In this document: positions 17,101-25,823 of the stretch, one piece after another
How positions within the stretch are numbered: position 1 is the stretch's first letter
Layout of the letters: every line of letters starts with the position of its first letter
Source: Dysgonomonas gadei ATCC BAA-286
GTDB taxonomy: Bacteria > Bacteroidota > Bacteroidia > Bacteroidales > Dysgonomonadaceae
Direction: 5' to 3'
Assembly (NCBI RefSeq): GCF_000213555.1
Contig: NZ_GL891986.1
Location: 127,123-191,122, forward strand
DNA: 64,000 nucleotides
Made by a program: the position numbers and the translations under genes
Notes under the pieces: model-generated
What the model was told of the DNA's origin: nothing
The model's database searches: none
Seen by the model: only the letters and a program-made list of their open reading frames with translations

Positions 17101-18537
17101 ATGAAAAGATTACTTTTTACACTGTTACTTTTTATAATATTCACTCATTATACAAAATCGCAGGTATACGATAAAAACTGCTATTTCGGGTTTACTTTCG
17201 ATGTAAGCGAAAATAAAAACTGGGGATACGGCGAGTTGATTATCACAGAGGTAGAACCTAACTCTCCGGCTGAGAGAGCAGGAATAAAGATAGATGACAT
17301 CATAATGGAAATAAACGGAAAGGCTACTTATCTCCGCGACAATCAGACGATAGCCAATTGGCTGTTTGAAGATATGTATGCCCCAACTGTTACATTTACC
17401 ATACGGAATATGAATGCATACTTCAAAGAGTATACTCTCTCGCGTAAATGCATCGCTACAAATTCGGTAAGTGAAATGGAATTATCTAAAATCTTTTCGT
17501 TTTACAGTCTCGAAAACACCAGCGAACGAATATTCACCCTCCCATTGTATGTGCAACCCGATAAAGATGTCGACTTCTACGATTATCATACCTACGATTT
17601 CTATAAAGACGGCAAACCCGTACCTGCTATCGATAGCCAGATAACTGCCCTGTTGGCAAAAGATCTGGAAGCGAAAGGCCTTGTCCGGGATACATCCGAC
17701 CCTGACATAGTGGTGCAGGCTTATTATAATTATGAGCCGAATACAAAATTCACAGGATTGAATAACCCGAATTATGCACCGGGAACATGGCGGTTCGATG
17801 TAGACAAGCAACAAATGGTATTATTACCTATATTCGATACTAACGAACCTAATGTTGACAAAGCTGCCCAATACATAGTGGAATATGGATTCAGCTTCTA
17901 CGACCGCAAATATATTAACCCATCAAAACTGACACAGATATGGGATTGCAATATAAAAGATTATCTATCTTCGAAATATACACTGGAGGAATATGTCAGG
18001 CTACACACTCCGCTTATGCTAAAGCAATTTCCATATTCGGCACCGAAAACAGAGGCACGATACAAAGTGGATTTTAACAGGTATAATTATACAGGGATGT
18101 ACTTCGATGCGGATGATCTGGTTACTGTAAAAGACGTAGATATGGATTCTCCTGCTTACCAGGCAGGGATACGTCCCGGATATGTCATAAAAAAGATTAA
18201 CAACAGGAAATTTGAGCATACTAAAGAAAGTCTGTCGGAAGCCTATAAACGCTTTATTGCCGAAACAATGGTATTCCGCGATCAGGCTACCCGGTTTACC
18301 AATGCAGGAGGATATACAGAATGTATGCTCTGGAATGTAGGATACTATCCCGAAATAGCTAAGGAACTGAACAAAACCCAATACCTTGCTCAATTTTCTT
18401 ATCTGTACGATTTCGAGAAGTATGTGAATAGCAAATCGGACAACAGGATTACTGTAGAAGCTTGGGATGGAATGCAAAACAGGGTATTCAGTGTAACGCC
18501 TGAGATAAGGAAGTCTGTTGTTATAAAAGCATTGTAG
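17101..18537 (+). CDS. Exported protein with two PDZ domains and a central DUF4136-like region
   Basis: 478 residues from the ATG at 17101, with signal peptide MKRLLFTLLLFIIFTHYTKS. The first PDZ domain covers about residues 35-100 (ITEVEPNSPAERAGIKIDDII), a central region about 145-290 resembles DUF4136 (a Y-x-T-Y-D-F-like strand, then D-P-D-I-V-V-Q-A-Y-Y-N), and a second PDZ covers about 335-385 (V-D-M-D-S-P-A-Y-Q-A-G-I-R-P-G-Y-V-I). No protease catalytic motif is seen, so it is more likely a peptide-binding or scaffold protein of the periplasm. It is transcribed alone. Confidence 0.7.
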   Translation: MKRLLFTLLLFIIFTHYTKSQVYDKNCYFGFTFDVSENKNWGYGELIITEVEPNSPAERAGIKIDDIIMEINGKATYLRDNQTIANWLFEDMYAPTVTFTIRNMNAYFKEYTLSRKCIATNSVSEMELSKIFSFYSLENTSERIFTLPLYVQPDKDVDFYDYHTYDFYKDGKPVPAIDSQITALLAKDLEAKGLVRDTSDPDIVVQAYYNYEPNTKFTGLNNPNYAPGTWRFDVDKQQMVLLPIFDTNEPNVDKAAQYIVEYGFSFYDRKYINPSKLTQIWDCNIKDYLSSKYTLEEYVRLHTPLMLKQFPYSAPKTEARYKVDFNRYNYTGMYFDADDLVTVKDVDMDSPAYQAGIRPGYVIKKINNRKFEHTKESLSEAYKRFIAETMVFRDQATRFTNAGGYTECMLWNVGYYPEIAKELNKTQYLAQFSYLYDFEKYVNSKSDNRITVEAWDGMQNRVFSVTPEIRKSVVIKAL

Positions 18538-18668
18538 ATACAGACTCCGATCCCATCCGAACGACTAATGCTAAAACAGGAAGTTTTATATAAACTTTAT
18601 TTTTAGTATAAGATGTGATTTAACCCACTATTAACACCTATCTATTATAAAATCAGGCTAAAAAGTTG

Positions 18669-18676
18669 TACCTTTG
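18669..18676 (+). promoter_or_regulatory. Candidate -7 box (TACCTTTG)
   Basis: TACCTTTG lies 67 bases before the ATG of the ABC-F gene. Between them is an imperfect inverted repeat (GGTTATGA...TCATAACT, about 18688-18706), which could be an operator or a leader hairpin. Confidence 0.45.
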
Positions 18677-18743
18677 CGCCCGGTTTTCGGTTATGATTTC
18701 ATAACTGATTTATCTATATATAAAGTATACAAAGAAAGAAAAG

Positions 18744-20357
18744 ATGATAACAGTTTCAAATTTAGGTATTCAGTTTGGTAAACGTGTATTATTTCAAGAT
18801 GTGAATCTGAAGTTTACAAGCGGTAATTGCTATGGCATAATAGGAGCCAATGGCGCAGGAAAATCCACTTTCCTGAAAATTCTGAGTGGAGAAAAAGATG
18901 CAACCAGCGGAACTTTTGCCCTGGGGCCAGGTGAACGGCTTTCTGTATTGGCGCAGGATCACTTTGCGTTCGACAGCCAGTCGGTGATGGATACCGTATT
19001 ACAAGGGCATACAGTACTTTGGGATATAATGAAAGAAAAAGATGCATTGTATGCTAAAGAAGATTTTACAGATGCTGACGGTATCAAAGCCTCGGAACTG
19101 GAGGAAAAATTTGCGGAACTGGAAGGTTGGAATGCTGAAAGCGATGCTGCTATGCTGCTTAGCGGACTTGGAATTCCGGAAGAACTGCATTATCAGATAA
19201 TGGGAGATATAAGCGGTAAACAGAAAGTGAGAATCCTTCTTGCCCGCGCGCTTTTCGGCAATCCGGACAATCTGTTGCTCGACGAGCCTACCAACGACCT
19301 CGATATAGAAACTGTGATGTGGCTGGAAAATTATCTTGCGAATGCAGAAAATACAATTCTGATCGTATCGCACGACCGTCACTTCCTCGACTCGGTATGT
19401 ACTCATACTGTAGATATCGACTTTGGCAAGGTAACCATGTTTGCCGGTAACTACAGCTTCTGGTACGAATCGAGCCAGCTGGCACTACGCCAACAACAAC
19501 AGCAAAACAAGAAAGCGGAAGAAAAGAAAAAGGAACTCGAAGAATTTATCCGCCGTTTCAGTGCCAATGTAGCGAAGTCCAAACAGACTACCAGCCGTAA
19601 GAAAATGATTGAGAAGCTGAATATCGAAGAAATTAAGCCATCGTCCCGTAAATATCCGGGTATTATCTTTAGCCCGGATCGTGAGCCGGGAAATAAGATA
19701 CTGGAAGTAAACGGGCTAAGCAAGTCTATCGAAGGCAAGAAACTGTTTGATAATGTAAGTTTCAATATAGAGAAAGAAGATAAGGTAATTTTCCTGTCAA
19801 GAGATCCGCGTGCCATGACCGCTTTCTTCGAAATAATAAACGAATATGTACAACCTGACACAGGGACATTCAGCTGGGGACAGACTATAACTCCGGCCTA
19901 CCTGCCACTGGATAACAGCGATTATTTTAAAGATGACCTGAACCTTATCGACTGGCTTGCCCAGTTCTCTGACGATACCAGTGAGATTTACATAAAGGGC
20001 TTCTTAGGCAGAATGTTATTCTCCGGAGAAGAAGTACTGAAGAATACCAAAGTGTTGTCGGGAGGAGAGAAGATGCGTTGTATGATTGCCCGTATGATGA
20101 TGAAAAGCGCAAATTGCCTTGTACTGGATTCACCGACAAATCATCTGGATTTGGAATCTATACAAGCATTTAATAATACACTTATACAATTCAAAGGTAA
20201 TGTACTGATGTCTTCGCATGACCATGAATTCATACAAACGGTTTGTAACAGGGTGATAGAACTTACTCCGAACGGCACTATCGATAAAATCATGGACTAT
20301 GACGATTATATCACGTCTGATGAAATAAAGGCTTTGAGAGAGAAGATGTATAAATAA
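18744..20357 (+). CDS. ABC-F family ATPase with degenerate second nucleotide-binding domain
   Basis: 537 residues, two ABC domains joined by a charged linker (about residues 240-310); no transmembrane segments. NBD1 has an intact Walker A (GANGAGKST, 34-42) and Walker B with catalytic Glu (LLLDEPTNDLD) but a changed signature (DISGKQKVR). NBD2 lacks a Walker A Lys (FLSRDPRAMTAFF replaces GxxGxGKST) and has Ser in place of the catalytic Glu (LDSPTNHLD), yet keeps a good signature (LSGGEKMR). So only one of the two composite ATP sites looks active. Related YkpA/YbiT-type ABC-F proteins act on the ribosome; this one may too. Confidence 0.85.
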   Translation: MITVSNLGIQFGKRVLFQDVNLKFTSGNCYGIIGANGAGKSTFLKILSGEKDATSGTFALGPGERLSVLAQDHFAFDSQSVMDTVLQGHTVLWDIMKEKDALYAKEDFTDADGIKASELEEKFAELEGWNAESDAAMLLSGLGIPEELHYQIMGDISGKQKVRILLARALFGNPDNLLLDEPTNDLDIETVMWLENYLANAENTILIVSHDRHFLDSVCTHTVDIDFGKVTMFAGNYSFWYESSQLALRQQQQQNKKAEEKKKELEEFIRRFSANVAKSKQTTSRKKMIEKLNIEEIKPSSRKYPGIIFSPDREPGNKILEVNGLSKSIEGKKLFDNVSFNIEKEDKVIFLSRDPRAMTAFFEIINEYVQPDTGTFSWGQTITPAYLPLDNSDYFKDDLNLIDWLAQFSDDTSEIYIKGFLGRMLFSGEEVLKNTKVLSGGEKMRCMIARMMMKSANCLVLDSPTNHLDLESIQAFNNTLIQFKGNVLMSSHDHEFIQTVCNRVIELTPNGTIDKIMDYDDYITSDEIKALREKMYK

Positions 20358-20376
20358 ATCCAATTATAAAAGGATG

Positions 20377-20405
20377 AGAACGGGTGTAGCTAAAACGCCC
20401 GTTCT
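20377..20405 (+). terminator. Hairpin after the ABC-F gene
   Basis: AGAACGGG (20377-20384) pairs with CCCGTTCT (20398-20405), 19 bases after the stop codon. The loop is 13 bases and no T-tract follows, so termination may be weak. The rest of the gap up to serB (20406-20585) shows nothing recognisable. Confidence 0.45.
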
Positions 20406-20585
20406 ACTATATAACTTAATATCGGAAACGTTCTTTGAAATATTGGCTTACAGTCTTTTACACAATTTCGGTTCTAAGCCTATCAAACAATGCTTACTAA
20501 GGTACGAAAGTTATTTCAGGCAAAACATAAACGGGTTTATCAGGATGCTTTGAAAGTATAATGAAGATTTCGCTTATATTATTAT

Positions 20586-21806
20586 TCACTCTTCGCCTAC
20601 AAGCATCGAATCCCTGTATCCAAGGAAGTAAAGGATACCATCCAATCCAACAGTGGATAATGATTGCTTAGCATTCGCCTTTACTTTAGGCTTAGCATGG
20701 AAAGCAATGCCCAGTCCGGCAATACCAAGCATAGGTAGATCATTGGCTCCGTCTCCGACTGCTACAGTCTGGCGCATATCTACTTTCTCTACCTGGGCCA
20801 ATAAACGCAGTAGCTCAGCTTTACGTTTGCCATCGACAATATCGCCTACATAGTTTCCGGTAAGTTTACCATCTTCTATCTCAAGCTCATTGGCATACAC
20901 ATAATCGAACCCGTATTTCTCTTTCAGATAGTTGCCAAAATAGGTAAATCCTCCGGAAAGAATAGCCAGCTTACAACCACTCTTTTTCAATATGCGGATA
21001 AGGCGGGTCATCCCTTCTGTTATAGGTAGATTCTCGGCAATATCTTTCATCACGGACTCATCCAGTCCTTTGAGAAGGCTCACTCTTTTCTTGAAGCTTT
21101 CGGAAAAGTCGATCTCACCACGCATAGCCGATTCGGTAATGGCTTTCACCTCCTCTCCTACTCCTGCACGTTCAGCCAGTTCGTCTATCACTTCTGTCTG
21201 AATCAGAGTAGAGTCCATATCGAAACAAACCAGACGGCGCATACGGCGATACATGCTTTCTACCTGAAATGCGATATCGATACCCTGATCATCGGCAAGT
21301 TTCATAAAGTCATGCTTCAACTGCTGAACATCATCTACGGTACCTCGTATTGCCAGTTCTATGCATGCACGGCTGGGGCGTTCTTCTGTCTCCAGCGGAA
21401 CACGTCCTGTTAGTCGTATTATCTTTTCTATATTGAGTTTGTACTTCTGACTTATTTGCGCTACAGCCGATATCTGGCTGGGGCTAAGTGTACGCCCTAG
21501 CATGGTTACAATATAGCGATTCTTTGTACCTTGCATGCATACCCAGCGCATATACTCTTCTTTGCTAATAGGAGAAAAGCGGATGATAACACCTACTTCT
21601 GTTGCTTTAAAAAGGAGATCTTTGATTACCTCTCCCGCATTTTTTGCTTCAAACATAATCGCCAACGACAACGAATGATGTATATTGGCTTGACCTATAT
21701 CAAGAATATTCGCGTTATGTTTTGCCAATACGGCAGTTAGAGCTGCTGTCACACCGGGTTTATCCTCTCCGGACAGACTAGCTAGTATTATTTCTGAATC
21801 TTCCAT
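20586..21806 (-). CDS. serB: Phosphoserine phosphatase SerB with N-terminal ACT domains
   Basis: 406 residues. Two ACT-like regions (about 5-80 and 98-180) precede a HAD phosphatase domain with the nucleophile motif DMDST (Asp196 and Asp198), the second motif with LAILSGGFTYF, and the late GDGANDLPML. The enzyme hydrolyses phosphoserine to serine, the last step of serine synthesis in the cytoplasm. ACT domains usually sense an amino acid, probably serine. It lies 32 bases after the argH stop and may be the last gene of the pyrE-argH run. Confidence 0.93.
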   Translation of the reverse strand: MEDSEIILASLSGEDKPGVTAALTAVLAKHNANILDIGQANIHHSLSLAIMFEAKNAGEVIKDLLFKATEVGVIIRFSPISKEEYMRWVCMQGTKNRYIVTMLGRTLSPSQISAVAQISQKYKLNIEKIIRLTGRVPLETEERPSRACIELAIRGTVDDVQQLKHDFMKLADDQGIDIAFQVESMYRRMRRLVCFDMDSTLIQTEVIDELAERAGVGEEVKAITESAMRGEIDFSESFKKRVSLLKGLDESVMKDIAENLPITEGMTRLIRILKKSGCKLAILSGGFTYFGNYLKEKYGFDYVYANELEIEDGKLTGNYVGDIVDGKRKAELLRLLAQVEKVDMRQTVAVGDGANDLPMLGIAGLGIAFHAKPKVKANAKQSLSTVGLDGILYFLGYRDSMLVGEE

Positions 21807-21838
21807 ATCAAGAGAACTTCTTTCTTATAATATCGGGG

Positions 21839-23179
21839 TTAATTAATAGAGCCGAGTAATGCCTGCTCGGCTGACACCACTTTTCTGAAATTGAACTGAC
21901 CAATGACTTGTTGCTTCAATAAGTCTATATGGTCGTTGTATAAATTACCTATACTGCCTTCGTGTGTATGGTTCACTTTCTTATTATGGCTGAAGTTTCC
22001 TTTTTCGATATCTAAACCTACCTGTTTATACGCATCTCGGAAAGGAACGCCCTCCAACACCAATCTATTCACCTCTTCTACACTGAATATGAGAAGATAT
22101 TTACGATCATCAAGTATATCTTCATTTATCTTCACCTCATTCATCATACGTGCCACCATATGCAAACAATCATTCATTTCCTCAAATGATGGAATGAATA
22201 GTTCTTTGATAATCTGCAAATCGCGGAAATATCCTGAAGGAAGGTTATTTATTATCAAAGTTATATCATTAGGTAATGCCTGCAGCTTGTTGCATTTAGC
22301 ACGTGTCAGCTCAAATACATCGGGGTTCTTCTTATGTGGCATAATGCTCGAGCCTGTTGTATATTCATCAGCTAATTTGATAAATCCAAAGTTCTGGCTA
22401 TTATACAAACATGCATCATATGACAGCTTCGATAATGTGCCTGCTATACTTGCTATGGCAAATGACACTATACGCTCCATCTTGCCCCGCCCCATTTGAG
22501 CATAAACCACATTGTAGTCCATAGAATCAAAACCTAACAAGTCTGTGGTCATTTGCCTGTTCAGAGGGAATGACGAACCATATCCGGCGGCCGAGCCCAA
22601 AGGATTCCGGTTACATATTTTATATGCCGCCAGAAGCAATTGCAGGTCATCTACCAGACTTTCGGCATAGGCTCCAAACCATAATCCGAATGACGACGGC
22701 ATCGCGATCTGCAAATGAGTATATCCCGGCATCAGGACATCTTTATATTTTTCGCTTTGGATAAGGAGAACATCAATCAGGGCTGTAACAGAGTCAACAA
22801 GTGTATGAATCTGATCCCGGGTAAAGAGCTTCAAGTCTACTAGTACCTGATCGTTGCGGGAACGTCCGCTATGTATCTTTTTGCCTATATCTCCCAATCT
22901 TCTGGTAAGCATCAATTCCACTTGCGAATGTACATCCTCTATTCCATCCTCTATCTCAAACTTGCCGGCAACTGCTATGCTATAAATTTCTTTCAGTTCC
23001 TTAAGAAGAACCGATAATTCATCTTTGGTAAGCAACCCGATAGACTCAAGCATTGTGATATGAGCCATAGACCCAAGTACATCATATGGAGCAAGATATA
23101 TGTCCAACTCCCTGTCATGCCCTACTGTATAAGACTCTACATCTTTATTTACCTGAACACTCTTTTCCCAAAGTTTCAT
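21839..23179 (-). CDS. argH: Argininosuccinate lyase
   Basis: 446 residues, the usual size. The family signature GSSIMPHKKNPD is present at about residues 272-283, and HSGRSRNDQV near 105 forms part of the active site. The enzyme splits argininosuccinate into arginine and fumarate, the last step of arginine synthesis, as a cytoplasmic tetramer. No other arginine genes lie in this window. It starts three bases after the stop of the small SRPBCC protein, so these two are clearly co-transcribed. Confidence 0.95.
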   Translation of the reverse strand: MKLWEKSVQVNKDVESYTVGHDRELDIYLAPYDVLGSMAHITMLESIGLLTKDELSVLLKELKEIYSIAVAGKFEIEDGIEDVHSQVELMLTRRLGDIGKKIHSGRSRNDQVLVDLKLFTRDQIHTLVDSVTALIDVLLIQSEKYKDVLMPGYTHLQIAMPSSFGLWFGAYAESLVDDLQLLLAAYKICNRNPLGSAAGYGSSFPLNRQMTTDLLGFDSMDYNVVYAQMGRGKMERIVSFAIASIAGTLSKLSYDACLYNSQNFGFIKLADEYTTGSSIMPHKKNPDVFELTRAKCNKLQALPNDITLIINNLPSGYFRDLQIIKELFIPSFEEMNDCLHMVARMMNEVKINEDILDDRKYLLIFSVEEVNRLVLEGVPFRDAYKQVGLDIEKGNFSHNKKVNHTHEGSIGNLYNDHIDLLKQQVIGQFNFRKVVSAEQALLGSIN

Positions 23180-23182
23180 TCT

Positions 23183-23623
23183 TTATTCTATTGTTCCTTT
23201 ATTCAATATATCGTTGTAGGGTAGTCCGGCCAAACCTTCGGCCACTTTGTCCAATCCTGCCTGCAATGGTTTACTAACCATTGGTTTCAAAAATGGATTC
23301 AAATCTGCTTTTATGGTTAGCTTCATTTTAGTTTCAGCGCTATTGATTGATACTAATTGTATCCACATAGTCACACCAAAAGGTAATTGCTCGGCCTGAA
23401 ACTTAATAGTCTTATTAGGTTCACGCTCTACCACTACAAATCTGATCTTACCTACAGGATCGACAGATACAGTACATGAATCGGTATCGAAAGTAAAATC
23501 TTTGACTTTATCCTGAGGTATTATATTTTTGGCTAATTCCAGATTGTTCAGATCGGAAAGCACTGTATAGACATCCGCATCAGAATGCGGGATCGTCTTT
23601 ATCTCACTAACAAATTCTGTCAT
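23183..23623 (-). CDS. SRPBCC (START-like) family protein
   Basis: 146 residues. The pattern of an opening strand, then a helix (D-A-D-V-Y-T-V-L-S-D-L-N-N-L), a run of antiparallel strands and a long C-terminal helix (about 112-138) fits the SRPBCC/polyketide-cyclase-like ligand-binding fold. No catalytic residues can be named. It sits between pyrE (15 bases upstream) and argH (3 bases downstream), so it is part of that operon, but its ligand and link to pyrimidine or arginine synthesis are unknown. Confidence 0.7.
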   Translation of the reverse strand: MTEFVSEIKTIPHSDADVYTVLSDLNNLELAKNIIPQDKVKDFTFDTDSCTVSVDPVGKIRFVVVEREPNKTIKFQAEQLPFGVTMWIQLVSINSAETKMKLTIKADLNPFLKPMVSKPLQAGLDKVAEGLAGLPYNDILNKGTIE

Positions 23624-23638
23624 GCAATTTTTACCAGT

Positions 23639-24268
23639 TTATTTCCAATCGGCGGGAGCCTTTCTCCATTCCTGCAAAGTTTCAAGATCAGATTCGGCAA
23701 TATAGTCTATTCTCAAAGCTTCGTCTAAAACGGCATCATAGTTGGTCAATGTCAATAGCTGAACACCTGCAGCATTAAACTTCTCTGTAGCAATAGGGAA
23801 ACCATAAGTGAAGTTAGCAACCATACCGATAACATCCGAGCTGTCGCGACGGATAGCTTCCACGGCCTTCAAGCTACTGGAGCCAGTAGATACAAGATCT
23901 TCTACAACAACAACTTTACTTCCGGGCTTCAATTCACCTTCTATCAGATTTTCTAATCCATGATCTTTCGGTGTTGAACGAATATATACAAAAGGCAATC
24001 CTAATGCATCGGCGACTAATGCTCCGGGAGCAATAGCACCTGTAGCCACTCCTGCAATCGCATCTACCTCCGGAAAGTTTTCTATAATCAAACGGCTAAG
24101 TTCGATTTTTATAAATGTGCGTATTCTGGGATACGATATCAATTTTCGATTATCACAATAGATCGGTGATTTCCAGCCCGAAGCCCATGTAAATGGATTG
24201 GATGGCTGTAGTTTGATGGCTCTGATACTAAGAAGCTTCTCAGCTGTCAGTTTTTCTAAAGTGTTCAT
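23639..24268 (-). CDS. pyrE: Orotate phosphoribosyltransferase
   Basis: 209 residues. The PRPP-binding motif VVVVEDLVSTGSSS (about 118-131) and the SPIYCDNRK segment near the N-terminus are characteristic. The enzyme joins orotate and PRPP to make OMP in pyrimidine synthesis. First gene of a run with the SRPBCC protein and argH; sharing carbamoyl phosphate between pyrimidine and arginine pathways may explain the grouping, though that is inference. A candidate -7 box lies 43 bases upstream. Confidence 0.95.
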   Translation of the reverse strand: MNTLEKLTAEKLLSIRAIKLQPSNPFTWASGWKSPIYCDNRKLISYPRIRTFIKIELSRLIIENFPEVDAIAGVATGAIAPGALVADALGLPFVYIRSTPKDHGLENLIEGELKPGSKVVVVEDLVSTGSSSLKAVEAIRRDSSDVIGMVANFTYGFPIATEKFNAAGVQLLTLTNYDAVLDEALRIDYIAESDLETLQEWRKAPADWK

Positions 24269-24310
24269 ATTTATCTTTTCTAAATAACAACAATCAACAT
24301 TATCTGGCTA

Positions 24311-24318
24311 CAAATATA
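24311..24318 (-). promoter_or_regulatory. Candidate -7 box (TATATTTG on - strand) for pyrE
   Basis: CAAATATA on the + strand reads TATATTTG on the - strand, matching the Bacteroidota -7 consensus 43 bases before the pyrE start codon. Confidence 0.45.
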
Positions 24319-24482
24319 CAATTAATAGGTAGAATAAAAGAAAATATAACATAAAGAAAATGTGAATAAAATATAGACTCTCCCACTATTTTGGTGGATA
24401 TAACGTCCAATACCAGGCATATGATTGGGAATATACCAGTAAATATTTTCTACTATTTAAGAGGGTAATTAATAATAAAATC

Positions 24483-24517
24483 AATGGGAATTACCCTTTT
24501 CGGATAACTCCCATTGT
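24483..24517 (-). terminator. Strong hairpin with T-rich tail, end of ncRNA/small-gene transcript
   Basis: On the - strand, CAATGGGAG TTATCC pairs with GGGTAA TTCCCATTG around a GAAAA loop; every position pairs if G-U is allowed, whereas the + strand read has A-C mismatches. TTTTATTATT follows on the - strand. This fixes the direction of transcription and marks the 3' end of a transcript covering the RNA element at 24524-24694. Confidence 0.7.
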
Positions 24518-24523
24518 ATATAA

Positions 24524-24694
24524 AAGTCGTATTGGTGGATATAGCCGAAACTCCGTAAAACAGGATTTGAGCGCTTCGATCCCTTTGTAATCCACCGTGC
24601 TAAGCAACCCGGAGGTGTGGCCCGCCATTAGAATCAAAAGCTTGTCTCGGATATTTTATTAATTGATGAGCTTCCCAATCGACCAACACGACTT
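24524..24694 (-). ncRNA. Candidate structured RNA, 6S-like rod
   Basis: Read on the - strand, AAGUCGUGUUGGU (24694-24682) pairs with ACCAAUACGACUU (24536-24524) in a 13-bp closing stem (one G-U). Inside, AUAUCCGAGAC pairs with GUUUCGGCUAUAU with a two-base bulge, beyond a large one-sided internal loop of about 27 bases. Further in is a hairpin with UGC-UUA-GCA and CCG/CGG pairs. The 171-base span and rod shape recall 6S RNA, which binds RNA polymerase; a terminator follows. Signatures of SRP RNA, tmRNA and RNase P RNA are absent. Family assignment is inference; a 3' UTR structure of the upstream small gene is the alternative. Confidence 0.45.
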
Positions 24695-24761
24695 AGACTA
24701 AGCTTTGTTTTATTTTCTATATCAAAAATAGATAGAATAATCCGGATACGCAAATAATATA

Positions 24762-24920
24762 TCAATATTTAACTGACTTCTGCTTTGTACTGCATCCACA
24801 ATTTGAACATCCGCAACTTCCTTTTTGTTCATTTTTTGAAAAGAAAAAGCCGTATACTTTATAGATTATCAATACAGCTACGCAAAATCCAATTATACCA
24901 ACTATTATTTCTTGAAACAT
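24762..24920 (-). CDS. FeoB-associated Cys-rich membrane protein (52 residues)
   Basis: A short gene with one N-terminal transmembrane helix (residues ~4-21, after MFQE), a short basic linker and a Cys-rich tail with GSCGCSNCGCS (residues 35-45). This is the pattern of the FeoB_associated family, small membrane proteins next to ferrous iron transporters. It has a perfect AGGAGG Shine-Dalgarno 13 bases before the ATG, unusual here, and a -7 box. The role is probably in iron uptake, maybe metal binding at the membrane. feoAB itself is 6.9 kb away beyond the SusC/SusD operon. Confidence 0.75.
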   Translation of the reverse strand: MFQEIIVGIIGFCVAVLIIYKVYGFFFSKNEQKGSCGCSNCGCSTKQKSVKY

Positions 24921-24947
24921 ATCTTATATATCCTCCTTTTCTGTGTT

Positions 24948-24955
24948 CAAAGGTA
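24948..24955 (-). promoter_or_regulatory. Candidate -7 box (TACCTTTG on - strand)
   Basis: CAAAGGTA on the + strand reads TACCTTTG on the - strand, 28 bases before the ATG of the Cys-rich membrane protein and just before its AGGAGG ribosome binding site. It supports an independent transcript rather than read-through from the SusC/SusD operon, which ends in a hairpin at 25021-25046. Confidence 0.5.
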
Positions 24956-25020
24956 TATAAGAAATCTGGGTATTGGCGTTAATAGAGGGTTAAAAGAAAT
25001 AAAAACATATAAACGTAAAA

Positions 25021-25046
25021 CAGTAGCAAGGTATACCTTACTACTG
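25021..25046 (-). terminator. Terminator of the SusC/SusD operon
   Basis: CAGTAG-AAGGT/ACCTT-CTACTG arms form an almost perfect palindrome with one mismatched pair; on the - strand it is followed by TTTTACG. It lies 55 bases after the stop codon of the last gene of the operon. Confidence 0.6.
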
Positions 25047-25100
25047 CTTAAATATTTATGATTTTGCAATAAAATACAATAATCTCTCTATAACAATGAA

Positions 25101-25808
25101 TTAATGAGCTGCATCTTCAGGATATCCTGTATAACGATAACCCTCGAGAGTCCATGTCTCATCCCAACCATCGCTATCAGCTGGTGTATTACTTCCATCT
25201 TTTAATTCCCACACGAATTCAGGCACACCGGGAACCTTCCAATCCTTCTCAGGCACCAGAACTCCTATAAATTGCACATAATCATGATGCATTATAGTTT
25301 TAATATAAACACCATCTGATATATTACCTCCGATAGTTGTAGCACTTTTGGGAGTAACTTTTCCCTCTACCAGCGTTATACGGGTATATAATTGAATACC
25401 ACCAATTAACTGACCAACTGCAGTCGGTTTTGTATATGTCGCGGGATCATATACACTACCATCTACATATATATAAGACGTCAGGTCTCTTACGTTTTTA
25501 ACTTCTGCATCTACTCCTTTAAAGCCTGAAGCATCTCCAGTTATTTTGAACTTACCTTTGACTGCTGTACCTGCAACTTTAGCATCAATCCAAATTTCAT
25601 CTTTTACATTAGCTGCTGAATTATAGATCATAGCCTCTAGCCCATCTTCGATAGGAGTATCATCAGAAGAATATTCTGCACATTTTGTTGCTACAACATA
25701 GCGACCGTCCAACGCTGCAGTTTCTGTATACCAGTTATCTTTTTCTTCCAAGCACGATGTTAAAGCCATGCAAATGAAAGCACTTATTATATATCCTAAA
25801 TTTCTCAT
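25101..25808 (-). CDS. Surface lipoprotein of the lipid-binding (BT2261-like) family
   Basis: 235 residues with a lipobox (M-A-L-T-S-C, Cys19). The sequence with N-W-Y-T-E-T after the Cys, YIYVDG, and the late YVQFIGVLVPEKDW and W-x-L-E-G-Y-R-Y-T-G-Y-P fits the family often annotated as putative lipid-binding hydrolase, found at the end of certain SusC/SusD operons. The four-gene order here (SusC, SusD, Ig-like lipoprotein, this one) is like BT2264-BT2261 of Bacteroides thetaiotaomicron, whose SusCD complex was crystallised with bound peptides. Probably exposed on the cell surface; function not determined. Confidence 0.7.
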   Translation of the reverse strand: MRNLGYIISAFICMALTSCLEEKDNWYTETAALDGRYVVATKCAEYSSDDTPIEDGLEAMIYNSAANVKDEIWIDAKVAGTAVKGKFKITGDASGFKGVDAEVKNVRDLTSYIYVDGSVYDPATYTKPTAVGQLIGGIQLYTRITLVEGKVTPKSATTIGGNISDGVYIKTIMHHDYVQFIGVLVPEKDWKVPGVPEFVWELKDGSNTPADSDGWDETWTLEGYRYTGYPEDAAH

Positions 25809-25823
25809 ATTATTTATACCTTA

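Noticed and set aside
24491..24628. 45-codon frame on the - strand across the structured RNA
   Set aside because: It runs through the terminator stem, has no ribosome binding site, and paired bases explain the conservation better. Kept as an alternative only.
24785..24982. 65-codon frame on the + strand
   Set aside because: It is antisense to the Cys-rich membrane protein gene, which has ribosome binding site, promoter and family motif.
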